The notes below the pieces were generated by a model that was not told the DNA's origin, did no database searches, and saw only the letters and a program-made list of their open reading frames with translations. Shown piece after piece: positions 17,997 through 27,073 of a DNA stretch of 64,000 bases (position 1 is its first letter; each line of letters starts with the position of its first letter). Source of the DNA: Betaproteobacteria bacterium GR16-43 (lineage in GTDB: Bacteria; Pseudomonadota; Gammaproteobacteria; Burkholderiales; Usitatibacteraceae); the NCBI GenBank assembly GCA_001953215.1, contig CP019169.1, positions 4,464,001 to 4,528,000 of the forward strand. Reading direction: 5' to 3'. The position numbers and the translations under genes are program-made.

Positions 17997-20033
17997 CTAC
18001 ATCTTCTCCAGCGATTCGGCGGGAACCCAGTCGTCCGGCAGCGTCGCGCCCGAGATCTCGGCGATGCGCGCGAGGTAGCGCAACGCGAGCACGTCGCCCG
18101 GACGGTGCTCGAGGATCGCGTGGAAGGCCTCGCGTGCGCCCTCCCAGTCGCGTTGCGCGAAGGCCGCGTTGCCCTGCACGGTGAGCGTGCAGACCCGGGC
18201 ATCGTCGTCGAACGTGTAGACGTCCACCGGCTCGCTCTTGCCCTTCACGATCACGCTCGACACCGGGCGCAACGCCGCGCGGTCCGTGAGCGCCGCCGCG
18301 GTGGAACCGCTCACGAGGATCCGCGTGCCAAACGCCTTGTTCGCGCCCTCCAGCCGCGACGCGAGGTTCACGCCATCGCCCAGCGCGCTGTAGTACCACT
18401 GCTCCTCGGAGCCGAGGTTGCCGACGATCACTTCGCAGGTATGGATGCCGATGCGCATGCTGATCAACGGGAGACCCTGCTCGGCAAGGTCCTTGCGCAG
18501 CAACTCCATGCCGGCCTGCATCTCTCGCGCCGCATTGCACGCGTTTGCGGCGTGGTTCGCGTCTTCGACCGGCGCACCCCAGATCGCCATCAGGCCGTCA
18601 CCTGCGAACTGGATGAAAGTGCCGCGGTGTTTCTTGGCGATCGCGGTGGTGAGCGTGAAATGTTGCTTCAGCACGCGGACGACGACATCGGGGCCGTGCT
18701 TCTCGCTGATGCTCGTGAAGCCCGCGAGGTCGCTGAAGAACACCGTGACGATGCGGCGCTCGCCGCCGAACGTGAGCCGCCCCGGCTGCGCCAGCAAGTG
18801 GTCCACGACTTCGGGCGCCACATAGCGCTCGAACGCGCGCTTGATCTCCGAACGGCGCTGCCGCTCGCCGAGGTACCCGATGGCGCCGTAGACGAAGTAC
18901 GAAGCGGCGATCGCCGCGAGGATGCCCATGCCCGGCAGCCAGCGCGAATGCGTCGAGAAGCTCCAGTAGGCGGGACCGATGACGAGGAAGGCGATGGCGA
19001 GCGCGAGCACCGCGCTCAGGATCGGTCGCCAGCGCCGCATCAGCAGCGAAGAGAGCACGGTCACGAGCGCAAGCACGCCCAACTGGACCGGCATGGGCAG
19101 CGGCTTCACGGCGCGGCCCGTGATCGCGCTCTCGAGGATCTGCGCGTGCAGCTCGACGCCCGGCGTCACGAGGCCCGTGACCGACGTGAACGGCGTGGCG
19201 AATGTGTCCTGCGTGCCCATTTCCGCGCTGAGCGATGCCGTGAGCCGCAGGCCCACGAGGACGATCTGGTCCTGGAAGTGTCCCTTGGGCAGGTGCGTCT
19301 CGGGGGAGAGCGCCTGGTAGTAGGAGACATACGGATAGGCCCCGTCTTCTCTCGGCAACGCATAGCGGATCAGCTTGCCGGTCTGGTCGTCCGGCTCGGC
19401 GAGCAGGCCCGGGCGCACGACGTTCGCGCGGCGGACGATCTCGCGCCACAACACGTCGTTGCCCTCGGGAAGGTTGCGCACGATCGTGTCGCGGTCGGGT
19501 GACACGTTGGCCAGGCCCACGCCGGCGCCGGAGGCGAGCAGCACCGGCGTGGGATCGGTGCGCGTCCACTGGCGGAAGTACGCGCTCTCCTGGAACGTCG
19601 AGCTCGCGACCACGACCACATTGCCCGCCTCGGCGATCGCCTGCGCGAAGGCCCGGTCATCCGCCGGATCGTTGGACGGTTCCGCGAACAGCATGTCGAA
19701 GACGATCACCATCGCGCCCGCTTCGTTCAGGGCCTTGACCAGCTTCGCGTGCGTGCTGCGCGGCCAGGGGAACTGGCGGCCGACCTCGGCGAGCGAGGCA
19801 TCGTCGATCCCGATCAGCGTGATCGGCAGTTGCTGCGGCCGCGCGGAAGTGACCGTGAGCTCGTCGAAGCCCTTGCGCTCCATCGCCCGGCCCCATTCGG
19901 TGAGCGCAAGGCCGCCGAACAACGCGAAGATGCCGGCGGCCACCGTGGCCGTCACCCTCCACGGCAGCGGCGCGGCCCGCTCTCCCGACGGCAAACGCAG
20001 GAACGCGATGCCCCGCCCGAGCGCTCGCCGCAT
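17997..20033 (-). CDS. CHASE2-domain class III adenylate/guanylate cyclase
   Basis: 678 residues. TM1 at about residues 28-47; an extracytoplasmic CHASE2 domain (residues ~50-335, LIGIDDASLAEVGRQFPWPR and FDMLFAEPS); three TMs (~340-420); then a class III cyclase domain with metal aspartates in FFSDLAGFTS and FAGDGLMAIWG and the ALGDGVNLASRLEG motif; and a ~60-residue tail resembling a TPR pair. The purine-specifying lysine of adenylate cyclases, three residues before GD, is Gln here (IQFAGD), and the partner position is Ser (YYSALGD). ATP versus GTP specificity is therefore uncertain. Last gene of the five-gene GWWWNP operon; its ATG is 5 bases after the FecR-barrel stop. Confidence 0.9.
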   Translation of the reverse strand: MRRALGRGIAFLRLPSGERAAPLPWRVTATVAAGIFALFGGLALTEWGRAMERKGFDELTVTSARPQQLPITLIGIDDASLAEVGRQFPWPRSTHAKLVKALNEAGAMVIVFDMLFAEPSNDPADDRAFAQAIAEAGNVVVVASSTFQESAYFRQWTRTDPTPVLLASGAGVGLANVSPDRDTIVRNLPEGNDVLWREIVRRANVVRPGLLAEPDDQTGKLIRYALPREDGAYPYVSYYQALSPETHLPKGHFQDQIVLVGLRLTASLSAEMGTQDTFATPFTSVTGLVTPGVELHAQILESAITGRAVKPLPMPVQLGVLALVTVLSSLLMRRWRPILSAVLALAIAFLVIGPAYWSFSTHSRWLPGMGILAAIAASYFVYGAIGYLGERQRRSEIKRAFERYVAPEVVDHLLAQPGRLTFGGERRIVTVFFSDLAGFTSISEKHGPDVVVRVLKQHFTLTTAIAKKHRGTFIQFAGDGLMAIWGAPVEDANHAANACNAAREMQAGMELLRKDLAEQGLPLISMRIGIHTCEVIVGNLGSEEQWYYSALGDGVNLASRLEGANKAFGTRILVSGSTAAALTDRAALRPVSSVIVKGKSEPVDVYTFDDDARVCTLTVQGNAAFAQRDWEGAREAFHAILEHRPGDVLALRYLARIAEISGATLPDDWVPAESLEKM

Positions 20034-20038
20034 GCGGG

Positions 20039-23000
20039 TCAGAATCTCCAGCTGGCCACCGCTCCGAACACGTCCGACTCGCGCTTCTTCAGGAGGTTGA
20101 AGCCGTAGACCTCCACGGCCCAGCGCTTGTCGCGGGACTCCAGGAAGACGTTGAAGCGCGCGTCCCAGCCCATCGGCACCGGCACCGCGTTCGCTTCATC
20201 GGAGAAACGCTCGCTGCGCCAGGCGGCTTGCACGGTCACGAACGCATGCGCACCGGGCGCCCAGGTGACGCCGAGGTCCGCATGGTGGCGCGGCAGCCAC
20301 GGGATCTTGCGGCCGGGGAAGATCGGATCGGTGTTCTCGCTGTCCGTGTACGTGTAGTGCGCGCGCGCGGCAAAGCCCCGCCCGAGGATGCGCTCGTACC
20401 CCACGTGCGTGCGTTTCGCGATGCCCTCCGCGTAGACCGGCGTGTCCTCCAGCTCGTCGCCGCGGCCCGGGGGCGTGAGCACGCGATTGCGCAGGCGGTC
20501 GAGGTTGGTGATGTCGGTGCCCGTGTTGAGGATGCCGTCCAGGGGCGAGACGAGGTTCTTCACGTGCGCTTCCTGGTAGTGCGCCGACGCGAAGTCGTCC
20601 TGCGAGATCGTCCACTCCCATTGCGCGCGGCACTGGCGCAACGTGCCGCCTGCGAACACGAGCTGGTCTTCGAGCGGCACGCCCGCGATCGCCACCGGCA
20701 TCAGCGTGTCGGGCGCGATCGGGCGCACCCAGCGGCGGCATGCGGCGCGTACTGTCTGGCTGTCCACCGGCTTCCACGCGAATCCACCCATCGGATCGGT
20801 GCCACGCACTTCGTAGCTTTCGTAGAAGTTCGTCGCGCCCTGCGGCTGCACCACGTGGATGTCGCGCGTCTTCGTGTAGTCGCGCCAGCCGAGGCCGAGG
20901 TCCGCCCGGAAGGCGCCGCTGCCGAAACGGCCCACGCCATAGAGAGACCGCATGCGGTCCTGGTCGTCCTGGTCGAGCGATTCCTTCGCGATGGCAGCAC
21001 CCGTGAAATGCAGGCCCACATCCCGCACGAGCGTCTTCGGCGTCTCGAGCTTCGAATACTCCGCGCCCCAGGTGAGCTCCACGCCCTCGCGCATCTTCCA
21101 CGTCTGGCGCAAGGCGGTGTCGCGGCCCTCGGGCTTCGTGTTGAACGCGGAACTGCGCTCGAGCGCCTGGCTCGGGAGGAACACCGAGGCCAGCGTGTCG
21201 TAGTCGGAATCCTGCTTGCTGGTACCCGCCTTCAGCCACCAGGCGACGTTGGAGTTGGGCGAATACCTCGCCCCGACGTCGAGGCGGCTCGCGTAGCCGT
21301 CGATCTGCCCGAACTCGCCCGTGACGCCGCGCTTGCCGAGGTCAACATCGGCGTCCAGTCGCGTCGCATACAGGAAGAGCGAGAGCTCGCTCGTGGGCTT
21401 CGCGCCGAGGGCCACGGTGAAGGTCTTGGCGGTCGCCTCGAAATCGGTGTTGCCCGGCTCGATGCGCGTCGCGATGCCCTCGGCGAAATACGCGAACGGA
21501 ACGGACGTCGTGGTCGAAAGGCCGTTCACGGTGGCGACCGGCTCCACCAGCGAGACATCGTCGCTGCGGTTGTAGCGCACGGATGCCGTCGCGTGATTGC
21601 CCGGCGTGGGCACCAGCGCCTGGAAGCGGTTCGAAGCGCCGAACGCGAGCGGGTCCGTGAGAAAGCCCTGCATCAGCTCGGAGCGGCGGTCGAACGCGCC
21701 CGGATAGCGATCGGCGAGGAAGAGGTGGCTGGCACCCCAGAACGGCTGGTAGGAGTCCTGCGCCGCGGCGCGCGCCCACGACTCGAGGCCCATGAACGCG
21801 AGCGCCGAGCCCACGTTGGCCACGCCCTTCTGGTTGTCGGCGATCGCGTCGAACGACTTCAGGTATTTCATGCGTGCGAGCGCTTCCCGCGCTTCGGCGG
21901 CCCCGGCAGCGGGCTGGATCTCGTCGAGGCGGATCTCGGAAGCGAGGATGTGCGGCAACGGATCGTTGGGATCGGATTCGGTCGCGCGGCGCAGTTCCTC
22001 CAGCGCGGGCCCGGTGCGCTCGGCCGCGTAGTGCGCCGCCGCGAGGTAGATGTGCGCGCGCGAGAAGCGAGGTTCGATGAGCGTGGCCTTCAACAGCGCT
22101 TCGGTCGCGGCATCGAGGTTGCCCGAGCGCAGCTCGAGGATGCCGAGGCCGGTCAACGCGACATAGTTGTCGGGTTCGATCGCGAGCGCGCGGCCGAAAC
22201 TCGCGCGGGCTTCGGCGAGCGCGCCCGCGAGAGTCGCGACGGTACCGCCTTCCGACAGCGCCGTGACCCGGGACGCGTCGAGTTCGATCGACTTCGCGAT
22301 CAGCGAACGGGCGCGCCGAAGGTTGCCGCGCTCGCCTTCGACCGTGCCCAGGCCGAGCCAGCCGCGTGCGTCGCCTGCAGCGAGGTCGATCGCGCGCTGG
22401 TACGCCGCCATCGACTCGGACGCGAGGCCTTCGAATCGCGCCGCATCGCCGAGGGCCAGCAGGAGTTCCACCGAATCCGGTCCGACCCGTGCGGCCTGCC
22501 GCGCCAGCGAGAGGGCCCGCGGCCCATCTCCGGCGAGCAACGCGAGGCGCGAGAGTCCCGCGAGGAACCGGGGATCCGCGGGGTAGCGCGAGTTCCCTTC
22601 GTCCAGGGCGCGCTCGGCGAGCACCAGCTCGCCGCGGTACGCCTCGAAATCGGCGAGCATCAGGAAGGTCTCGGGCGTGCGCTGGGCAGAAGCGGCGTCC
22701 GCCTTCACGCGCGCATACGCGGCCGGCAAGTCGAGCCCTTTCGTGGGTCCGTAGCGATCCGGATCCAACGTCACGGACGAGACCCACTGGATACGATCGC
22801 GCGAGACCACGATCTGCAGCTTCACCGGCGCCTTGCCGCGCTCCACTACGGCTTGCTCACCGCGGCGGACGTTCACCGAACCCAGCTCGTTGGAGAAATC
22901 CACTTCGCCGCTGAACACCGACAGCGTCGAGCGCCCGTCGCCGTCAACGGCGATCTCCCAGTCCGTACCCCGGATCGCCGCCACCGCCGTCGGCGTCTCC

Positions 23001-23383
23001 ACGCGAAGGTTCTGCGGCGCGGTCTTCGATTGCATCCACGAACGGCCCGCATTGAGGTTCACCGTCGTCTTCGCGTCGGGGCCTTTCCCCGCTTCCTTGA
23101 TCTGCAAGAGGCTGTTGGGCGCGAGGCGAAGCTGCGTGCGGTCCGCGAAGAGGATCGCCATGCGCGAGAGGTCGAGCGTGCGCACGTAGTTGGTCGGGAA
23201 GAGGCCCTGCTTCACCTTCGCCGCGTTCCACGTGCTCTGCGGTGCCTCGCGGAATTCACCCTTGCCGTCGACGCTCACGATCTCCGCGGCCGGGGCCTGC
23301 GCGAAGGCGGCACCCGGTGCGACGGCGAGCGCGAGGACTGCGAGGACTGCGAGGACTGCGAGGAGGGAGCGGATGCGGCCCAT
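20039..23383 (-). CDS. FecR-TPR-outer-membrane beta-barrel fusion protein
   Basis: 1114 residues. Signal peptide with a VLAVLAVLA run, then a FecR domain (residues ~30-170: VRTLDLSRMAILFADRTQLR, ETPTAVAAIRGTDWEIAVDG, SVFSGEV), a TPR array (~230-540; LGDAARFEGLASESMAAYQR, ALAIEPDNYVALTGLG) and a C-terminal ~480-residue region of alternating strands ending in a final phenylalanine (AVASWRF), the usual signal of a BAM-assembled beta-barrel. It should be an outer-membrane protein with a periplasmic FecR/TPR part. It lies between three exported cassette proteins and the CHASE2 cyclase, with 5-base gaps on both sides, suggesting one pathway. The substrate is unknown. Confidence 0.88.
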   Translation of the reverse strand: MGRIRSLLAVLAVLAVLALAVAPGAAFAQAPAAEIVSVDGKGEFREAPQSTWNAAKVKQGLFPTNYVRTLDLSRMAILFADRTQLRLAPNSLLQIKEAGKGPDAKTTVNLNAGRSWMQSKTAPQNLRVETPTAVAAIRGTDWEIAVDGDGRSTLSVFSGEVDFSNELGSVNVRRGEQAVVERGKAPVKLQIVVSRDRIQWVSSVTLDPDRYGPTKGLDLPAAYARVKADAASAQRTPETFLMLADFEAYRGELVLAERALDEGNSRYPADPRFLAGLSRLALLAGDGPRALSLARQAARVGPDSVELLLALGDAARFEGLASESMAAYQRAIDLAAGDARGWLGLGTVEGERGNLRRARSLIAKSIELDASRVTALSEGGTVATLAGALAEARASFGRALAIEPDNYVALTGLGILELRSGNLDAATEALLKATLIEPRFSRAHIYLAAAHYAAERTGPALEELRRATESDPNDPLPHILASEIRLDEIQPAAGAAEAREALARMKYLKSFDAIADNQKGVANVGSALAFMGLESWARAAAQDSYQPFWGASHLFLADRYPGAFDRRSELMQGFLTDPLAFGASNRFQALVPTPGNHATASVRYNRSDDVSLVEPVATVNGLSTTTSVPFAYFAEGIATRIEPGNTDFEATAKTFTVALGAKPTSELSLFLYATRLDADVDLGKRGVTGEFGQIDGYASRLDVGARYSPNSNVAWWLKAGTSKQDSDYDTLASVFLPSQALERSSAFNTKPEGRDTALRQTWKMREGVELTWGAEYSKLETPKTLVRDVGLHFTGAAIAKESLDQDDQDRMRSLYGVGRFGSGAFRADLGLGWRDYTKTRDIHVVQPQGATNFYESYEVRGTDPMGGFAWKPVDSQTVRAACRRWVRPIAPDTLMPVAIAGVPLEDQLVFAGGTLRQCRAQWEWTISQDDFASAHYQEAHVKNLVSPLDGILNTGTDITNLDRLRNRVLTPPGRGDELEDTPVYAEGIAKRTHVGYERILGRGFAARAHYTYTDSENTDPIFPGRKIPWLPRHHADLGVTWAPGAHAFVTVQAAWRSERFSDEANAVPVPMGWDARFNVFLESRDKRWAVEVYGFNLLKKRESDVFGAVASWRF
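23331..23364 (-). repeat. 9-base tandem repeat in a signal peptide
   Basis: Three complete copies and most of a fourth of the 9-base unit GCGAGGACT (plus strand) lie inside the signal peptide of the FecR-barrel protein, where they code for repeats of Leu-Ala-Val. Because the unit is a multiple of three, gain or loss of copies would change the length of the hydrophobic core by three residues without a frameshift. Confidence 0.85.
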
Positions 23384-23388
23384 GGCGA

Positions 23389-25368
23389 TCAGTACCGTTG
23401 GCGAACGAGGTTGGTCGTGCGGCCGTTGGGCAGCGTCAGCGTCGCCGTCGTCGCGCTGGTGAACGTGAACGTCATCGGTGCCACGTTGTCGTTGATGCGC
23501 GTGGGCGGCTTGTACGCGCCGGTGAGCGACTGCCCGTTGGCGAAGAGCCACCAGTTGCCCACATAGCGCTGCACGTCGGGCACCGGAACGCTCGTGAGGT
23601 ACCAGACGGGGTTGCCGTTGTCGTCGTACATGTAGCCCGCGATGTCGGCCCAACCGTTCTGCCATTCCAGGAAGAAGCCGCGGCCGCTCTCGTTCGGGTT
23701 CCACCACCAGCCGCTCTCGGGCTGGTTCAGGCGCGGCGGCGCGATGAGCCCGTCCGGCACGATATTCATGCGTTCGATCGGGACGGCACCGCCCGGCCAG
23801 ACCATCGTGCCGTGCGAAGCGTCCGAGAACGCGAGCGTGATCGCGCCCACGGTCTGCGCCGGGTTGTTGGGGCGGTACGTGCCGCCGAGCGTCTGCCCGC
23901 CGGTGACGCGCAGGAGGTCGCCCGCGAAGAGCGACCCATCGAGCGAAACGTTGCCGGCCGCGATCAGCCAGTGCGAACGCCCCGCATCGTCGTACAGGAA
24001 CGCGGCATAGAAGATGTGGTTGCCCTGCACCTCGACCGAATAGCCGCGGCCGCCCTCCGCCGGGTTCCACCACCATCCGGTCTGCGGCGGCTGCGGCCTG
24101 CACTCGAGCGAACCCGGCACGGCGACCACGTTGCGGTTCACTCCGTTGTTGATCATCGACTGCGCGCTCGAGCCATAGCCCACGTAGAACGTGGCGCCCG
24201 CGATGTTGACCGTCGCGATGCCGTTGATCACGGCGACCGATTGCCCCTGCGAGCCCAGCACGCCGCTCACGAAGGCCTGCAGGCCCGAGACACTGACCGC
24301 CTGGAGCTTCCCGGCGGCGTTGAGCTGCGCGAGGACGCACGCCACGTTGGTGTCGGCCTTGCCGCCGTCGGCCCGCTTCGCGTAACCCAGCGGCGGAAGC
24401 AGCGTGTCGCCGCTCTTGAGCAGCGCGGGCAGCACGAGCGTCTGCGGGGCCACGGCGAACGTGTACACGCTGCCGCTGGAACCGACGTCCTGCGGGCGGT
24501 ACTTGATGTCGGCGTTGATGGTGGAGACCGTCGGCCCGATGCCGCCCGTCACGACCATCGGGAAGATCGGCGTCTCGGCCTTGATGGTGATCCCGGTATT
24601 GGACTCATAGCGGGCCGAGTTGTAGCTGCCCGGCAAGCCGGCGTTCGGCTTCAGGTCGACGACCGCCTGGAAGCTGGCGCCCGCGAAGTACTCCTGGCCG
24701 GCCACGAAGGTGCCCGCGGGCACGGTGAACGTCTGCACGTTGGGCGAAGGCGTCACGTCGCGGCCCTGGACCAGCCGGCCGACGCCCTCGACGCCGATCA
24801 CCATCACCCCGTTCACGTTCTGCCCGTACTCCGCGAACGGATCGGTCGTGAGGGTGAGCGGCCGGGCCGGATCGACCACGTACTTCCCGTTGGCCCAGAC
24901 CCCACCGCTGAGGATCAGCCGCGGCCGCACCGGATACTTGTCGCCGGCGAGGTTCACCGCCACCGTCTGGCCGTTGACGACCACCGTGTACGTCCCGTTG
25001 GGGAACTTGGAGTCGAGGTCGGCCTTGTTGGGCGAGCCCCAGTCGTTGCCGTTGACGCCGAGGCGCCACGCGGCGTCGCCGGTGTTGTAGACCAGCTTGC
25101 CGTTGTTGAAGAACGAGCCGATCGCCGCGAGGTTGTACGGCCCCGAGGTCGTGGGCATCGGAATGCCCGCGATGTTCGTGCCTTCGACGTTGACGGCGAA
25201 GCCGTAGGGACCGCCGTAGAGCGGCCCCAGGGGCTGGGGATTCACGACGACATCCGTCGCTGAAGTCTGCGAATACTCGGTGGTCTTGCGAACCGTCACG
25301 TATTCGACGGCGGCGAGGACTTCGAGCGGGAAGGCGAGTGCGAGCGCCAGTGCGAATGCTTTTTTCAT
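23389..25368 (-). CDS. Exported GWWWNP-cassette protein, third of three
   Basis: 659 residues with a signal peptide (ALALALAFPLEVLAAV). The N-terminal ~280 residues are unique: beta-rich, NGKYVVDPARPLTLTTDPFA, a central NGTYTVVVNGQTVAVNLAGD strand, no recognised domain. The last ~370 residues are the shared cassette: a linker domain (YRPQDVGSSG, VACVLAQLNAAGKLQ, SQGQSVAVINGIA, FYVGYGSS) followed by two Trp-rich repeats opening with TGWWWNPAEGGRGYS and SGWWWNPNESGRGFFLEW. The cassette ends in PNGRTTNLVRQRY. Very similar at the DNA level to the same part of the neighbours at 25387 and 27074. Role unknown; surface display or secretion is inferred from context. Confidence 0.85.
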   Translation of the reverse strand: MKKAFALALALAFPLEVLAAVEYVTVRKTTEYSQTSATDVVVNPQPLGPLYGGPYGFAVNVEGTNIAGIPMPTTSGPYNLAAIGSFFNNGKLVYNTGDAAWRLGVNGNDWGSPNKADLDSKFPNGTYTVVVNGQTVAVNLAGDKYPVRPRLILSGGVWANGKYVVDPARPLTLTTDPFAEYGQNVNGVMVIGVEGVGRLVQGRDVTPSPNVQTFTVPAGTFVAGQEYFAGASFQAVVDLKPNAGLPGSYNSARYESNTGITIKAETPIFPMVVTGGIGPTVSTINADIKYRPQDVGSSGSVYTFAVAPQTLVLPALLKSGDTLLPPLGYAKRADGGKADTNVACVLAQLNAAGKLQAVSVSGLQAFVSGVLGSQGQSVAVINGIATVNIAGATFYVGYGSSAQSMINNGVNRNVVAVPGSLECRPQPPQTGWWWNPAEGGRGYSVEVQGNHIFYAAFLYDDAGRSHWLIAAGNVSLDGSLFAGDLLRVTGGQTLGGTYRPNNPAQTVGAITLAFSDASHGTMVWPGGAVPIERMNIVPDGLIAPPRLNQPESGWWWNPNESGRGFFLEWQNGWADIAGYMYDDNGNPVWYLTSVPVPDVQRYVGNWWLFANGQSLTGAYKPPTRINDNVAPMTFTFTSATTATLTLPNGRTTNLVRQRY

Positions 25369-25386
25369 TTTTATTGAATTTCTCTC

Positions 25387-27051
25387 TCAGAACTTCTGAC
25401 GTTGGAGGGAGGTCGTGCGGCCGTTGGGAAGGGTCATCGTGGCGGTGGTCGTGCTGCTGAACTGGATCGTGAACGGAGCAACGTGGTCGCTCACCTGGAT
25501 GGGCGGCTTGTACGCACCGAGCAGCGACTGGCCGTTCGCGAATTGCCACCAGTTGCTCGCGATCGAGCGCGCGTCGGGCGTGGGCACCGAGTTCAGGTAC
25601 CAGACCGCGTTGCCGCTGTCGTCGTACATGAAGCCCGCCATGTCCACCCAGCCGTTCTGCCACTCGATGAAGAATCCGCGCCCGCTCTCCTCCGGGTTCC
25701 ACCACCAGCCGCTCTCGGGGATGTTGTCCTGCGGCGGCGCGGTGAGCCCGTTGGGCACGATGTTCATGCGCTCGATGCCGATCGGCCCGCCCGGCCACAC
25801 CATCGTGCCGTGCTGCGCATCGGTGAAGGCGAGCGTGACGGATCCGACCGTCGTGGCCCCGGCGGGCGCCTTGTACGCGCCGCCCAGCGACTGGCCGCCG
25901 GCGAAGTGAAGGAGATCCCCGGTGAAGAGCGAACCGTCGATCGAGGTACTGCCCGCGGCGATGTACCAGTCGGAGCGGCCCGTGACGTCGTAGAGGTAGC
26001 CGGCCCAGAAGATGTGGTTGCCGTTCACCTCCAGCGAATAGCCGCGGCCGCCCTCCGCCGGATTCCACCACCAGCCGGTCTGCGGCGGACCCGGCTTGCA
26101 CTCGAGCGCGCCCGGCACGGTCGCGACGTTGCGGTTGAGGCCGTTGCCCAGCATCGACTGCGCGCTGGCACCGTAGCCCACATAGAACGTCGTGCCGCCG
26201 ATGGCCGTGGTCGCCACACCGTTCACCACCGCGATGGCCTGGCCTTGCGAGCCCAGCACGCCACTCACGTAGGCCTGCATGCTCGAGGCACTGACCTGCT
26301 GCAACTGGCCCGCGGTGTTCAACTGCGCGAGGACGCACGCGACCGACGTGTCTTCCTTGGCGCCGTCCGTTCGCTTCGCGTAGCCCAGCGGCGGCAGCAA
26401 GGTCTCGCCGCTCTTGAGGACCGCGGCCTTCACGATCGTCACCGGCGCCACGGCGAATGCGAAGACGCGCCCGTTCGTGCCCTGGTCCTGCGCGCGGAAC
26501 TGGATGTTGGCGTCGACCTTCGCCAGGCCGCCCTCGAAGCGCGCGGAGACGGTCATCGGAAAGGGAGGGTCGATCTTGTCCGCGGTGAACGAGCCGTTCA
26601 GCGTCACCATGCCGCCCATGTCGTCGGTCGGGATCGTCGCGCTGATCGTGCCTCGCGTCCCATCCCACGTGCCGGTGAACGGGATCACCGCGTCCCGGAT
26701 CGTCTCCGGTCGGATGACACAATTGCCGCCGTTGATGTTGTCTTCGAATTCGGCGCGCACGAAGCGGAAGTCGGCGGCGATCGGCCCGGGGACCGCGAGC
26801 TTGAGCCCGGTGATCACGAAGTCGTCCACCAGGCGATAGGGGCTGTTGCACCCGATGTATTTGGTGGTGAGCGAGTAGCTGCCGATGCAGGGATCGGCGC
26901 CCGTGCACGAGAACGTCGCCGCATTCGTGTCGGTCGCCGTGTTGCCCGAGAAACCGCCCTTGATGCGGGTCACGGTCTGCCCCGCCGCGTCCAGGGCGAG
27001 CAGGCACACGAAAGCCGTTACCAGGGTGCGGATGTGCGCATGCATCTTCAT
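25387..27051 (-). CDS. Exported GWWWNP-cassette protein, second of three
   Basis: 554 residues with a signal peptide (LVTAFVCLLALDAAGQ). The N-terminal ~170 residues form a small beta-rich domain with five cysteines (FSCTGADPCIGS, IGCNSPYR, GNCVIRPE) that may form disulfides. The C-terminal cassette matches the other two proteins: FRAQDQGTNG, VACVLAQLNTAGQLQQVS, YVGYGASAQSMLGNGLNR, TGWWWNPAEGGRGYSLE, SGWWWNPEESGRGFFIEWQN, ending PNGRTTSLQRQKF. It starts 22 bases after the RCC1 protein stop and ends 18 bases before the next gene, so it is part of the same operon. Unknown function. Confidence 0.85.
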   Translation of the reverse strand: MKMHAHIRTLVTAFVCLLALDAAGQTVTRIKGGFSGNTATDTNAATFSCTGADPCIGSYSLTTKYIGCNSPYRLVDDFVITGLKLAVPGPIAADFRFVRAEFEDNINGGNCVIRPETIRDAVIPFTGTWDGTRGTISATIPTDDMGGMVTLNGSFTADKIDPPFPMTVSARFEGGLAKVDANIQFRAQDQGTNGRVFAFAVAPVTIVKAAVLKSGETLLPPLGYAKRTDGAKEDTSVACVLAQLNTAGQLQQVSASSMQAYVSGVLGSQGQAIAVVNGVATTAIGGTTFYVGYGASAQSMLGNGLNRNVATVPGALECKPGPPQTGWWWNPAEGGRGYSLEVNGNHIFWAGYLYDVTGRSDWYIAAGSTSIDGSLFTGDLLHFAGGQSLGGAYKAPAGATTVGSVTLAFTDAQHGTMVWPGGPIGIERMNIVPNGLTAPPQDNIPESGWWWNPEESGRGFFIEWQNGWVDMAGFMYDDSGNAVWYLNSVPTPDARSIASNWWQFANGQSLLGAYKPPIQVSDHVAPFTIQFSSTTTATMTLPNGRTTSLQRQKF

Positions 27052-27073
27052 TTTTTATTGTCTCCCTTGGGAG

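Noticed and set aside
20228-23566. A 1112-codon open frame on the plus strand opposite the FecR-barrel gene
   Set aside because: Antisense frame kept open by high GC; product is Arg/His/Val/Glu-rich without domains, while the minus-strand protein has clear FecR, TPR and barrel features.
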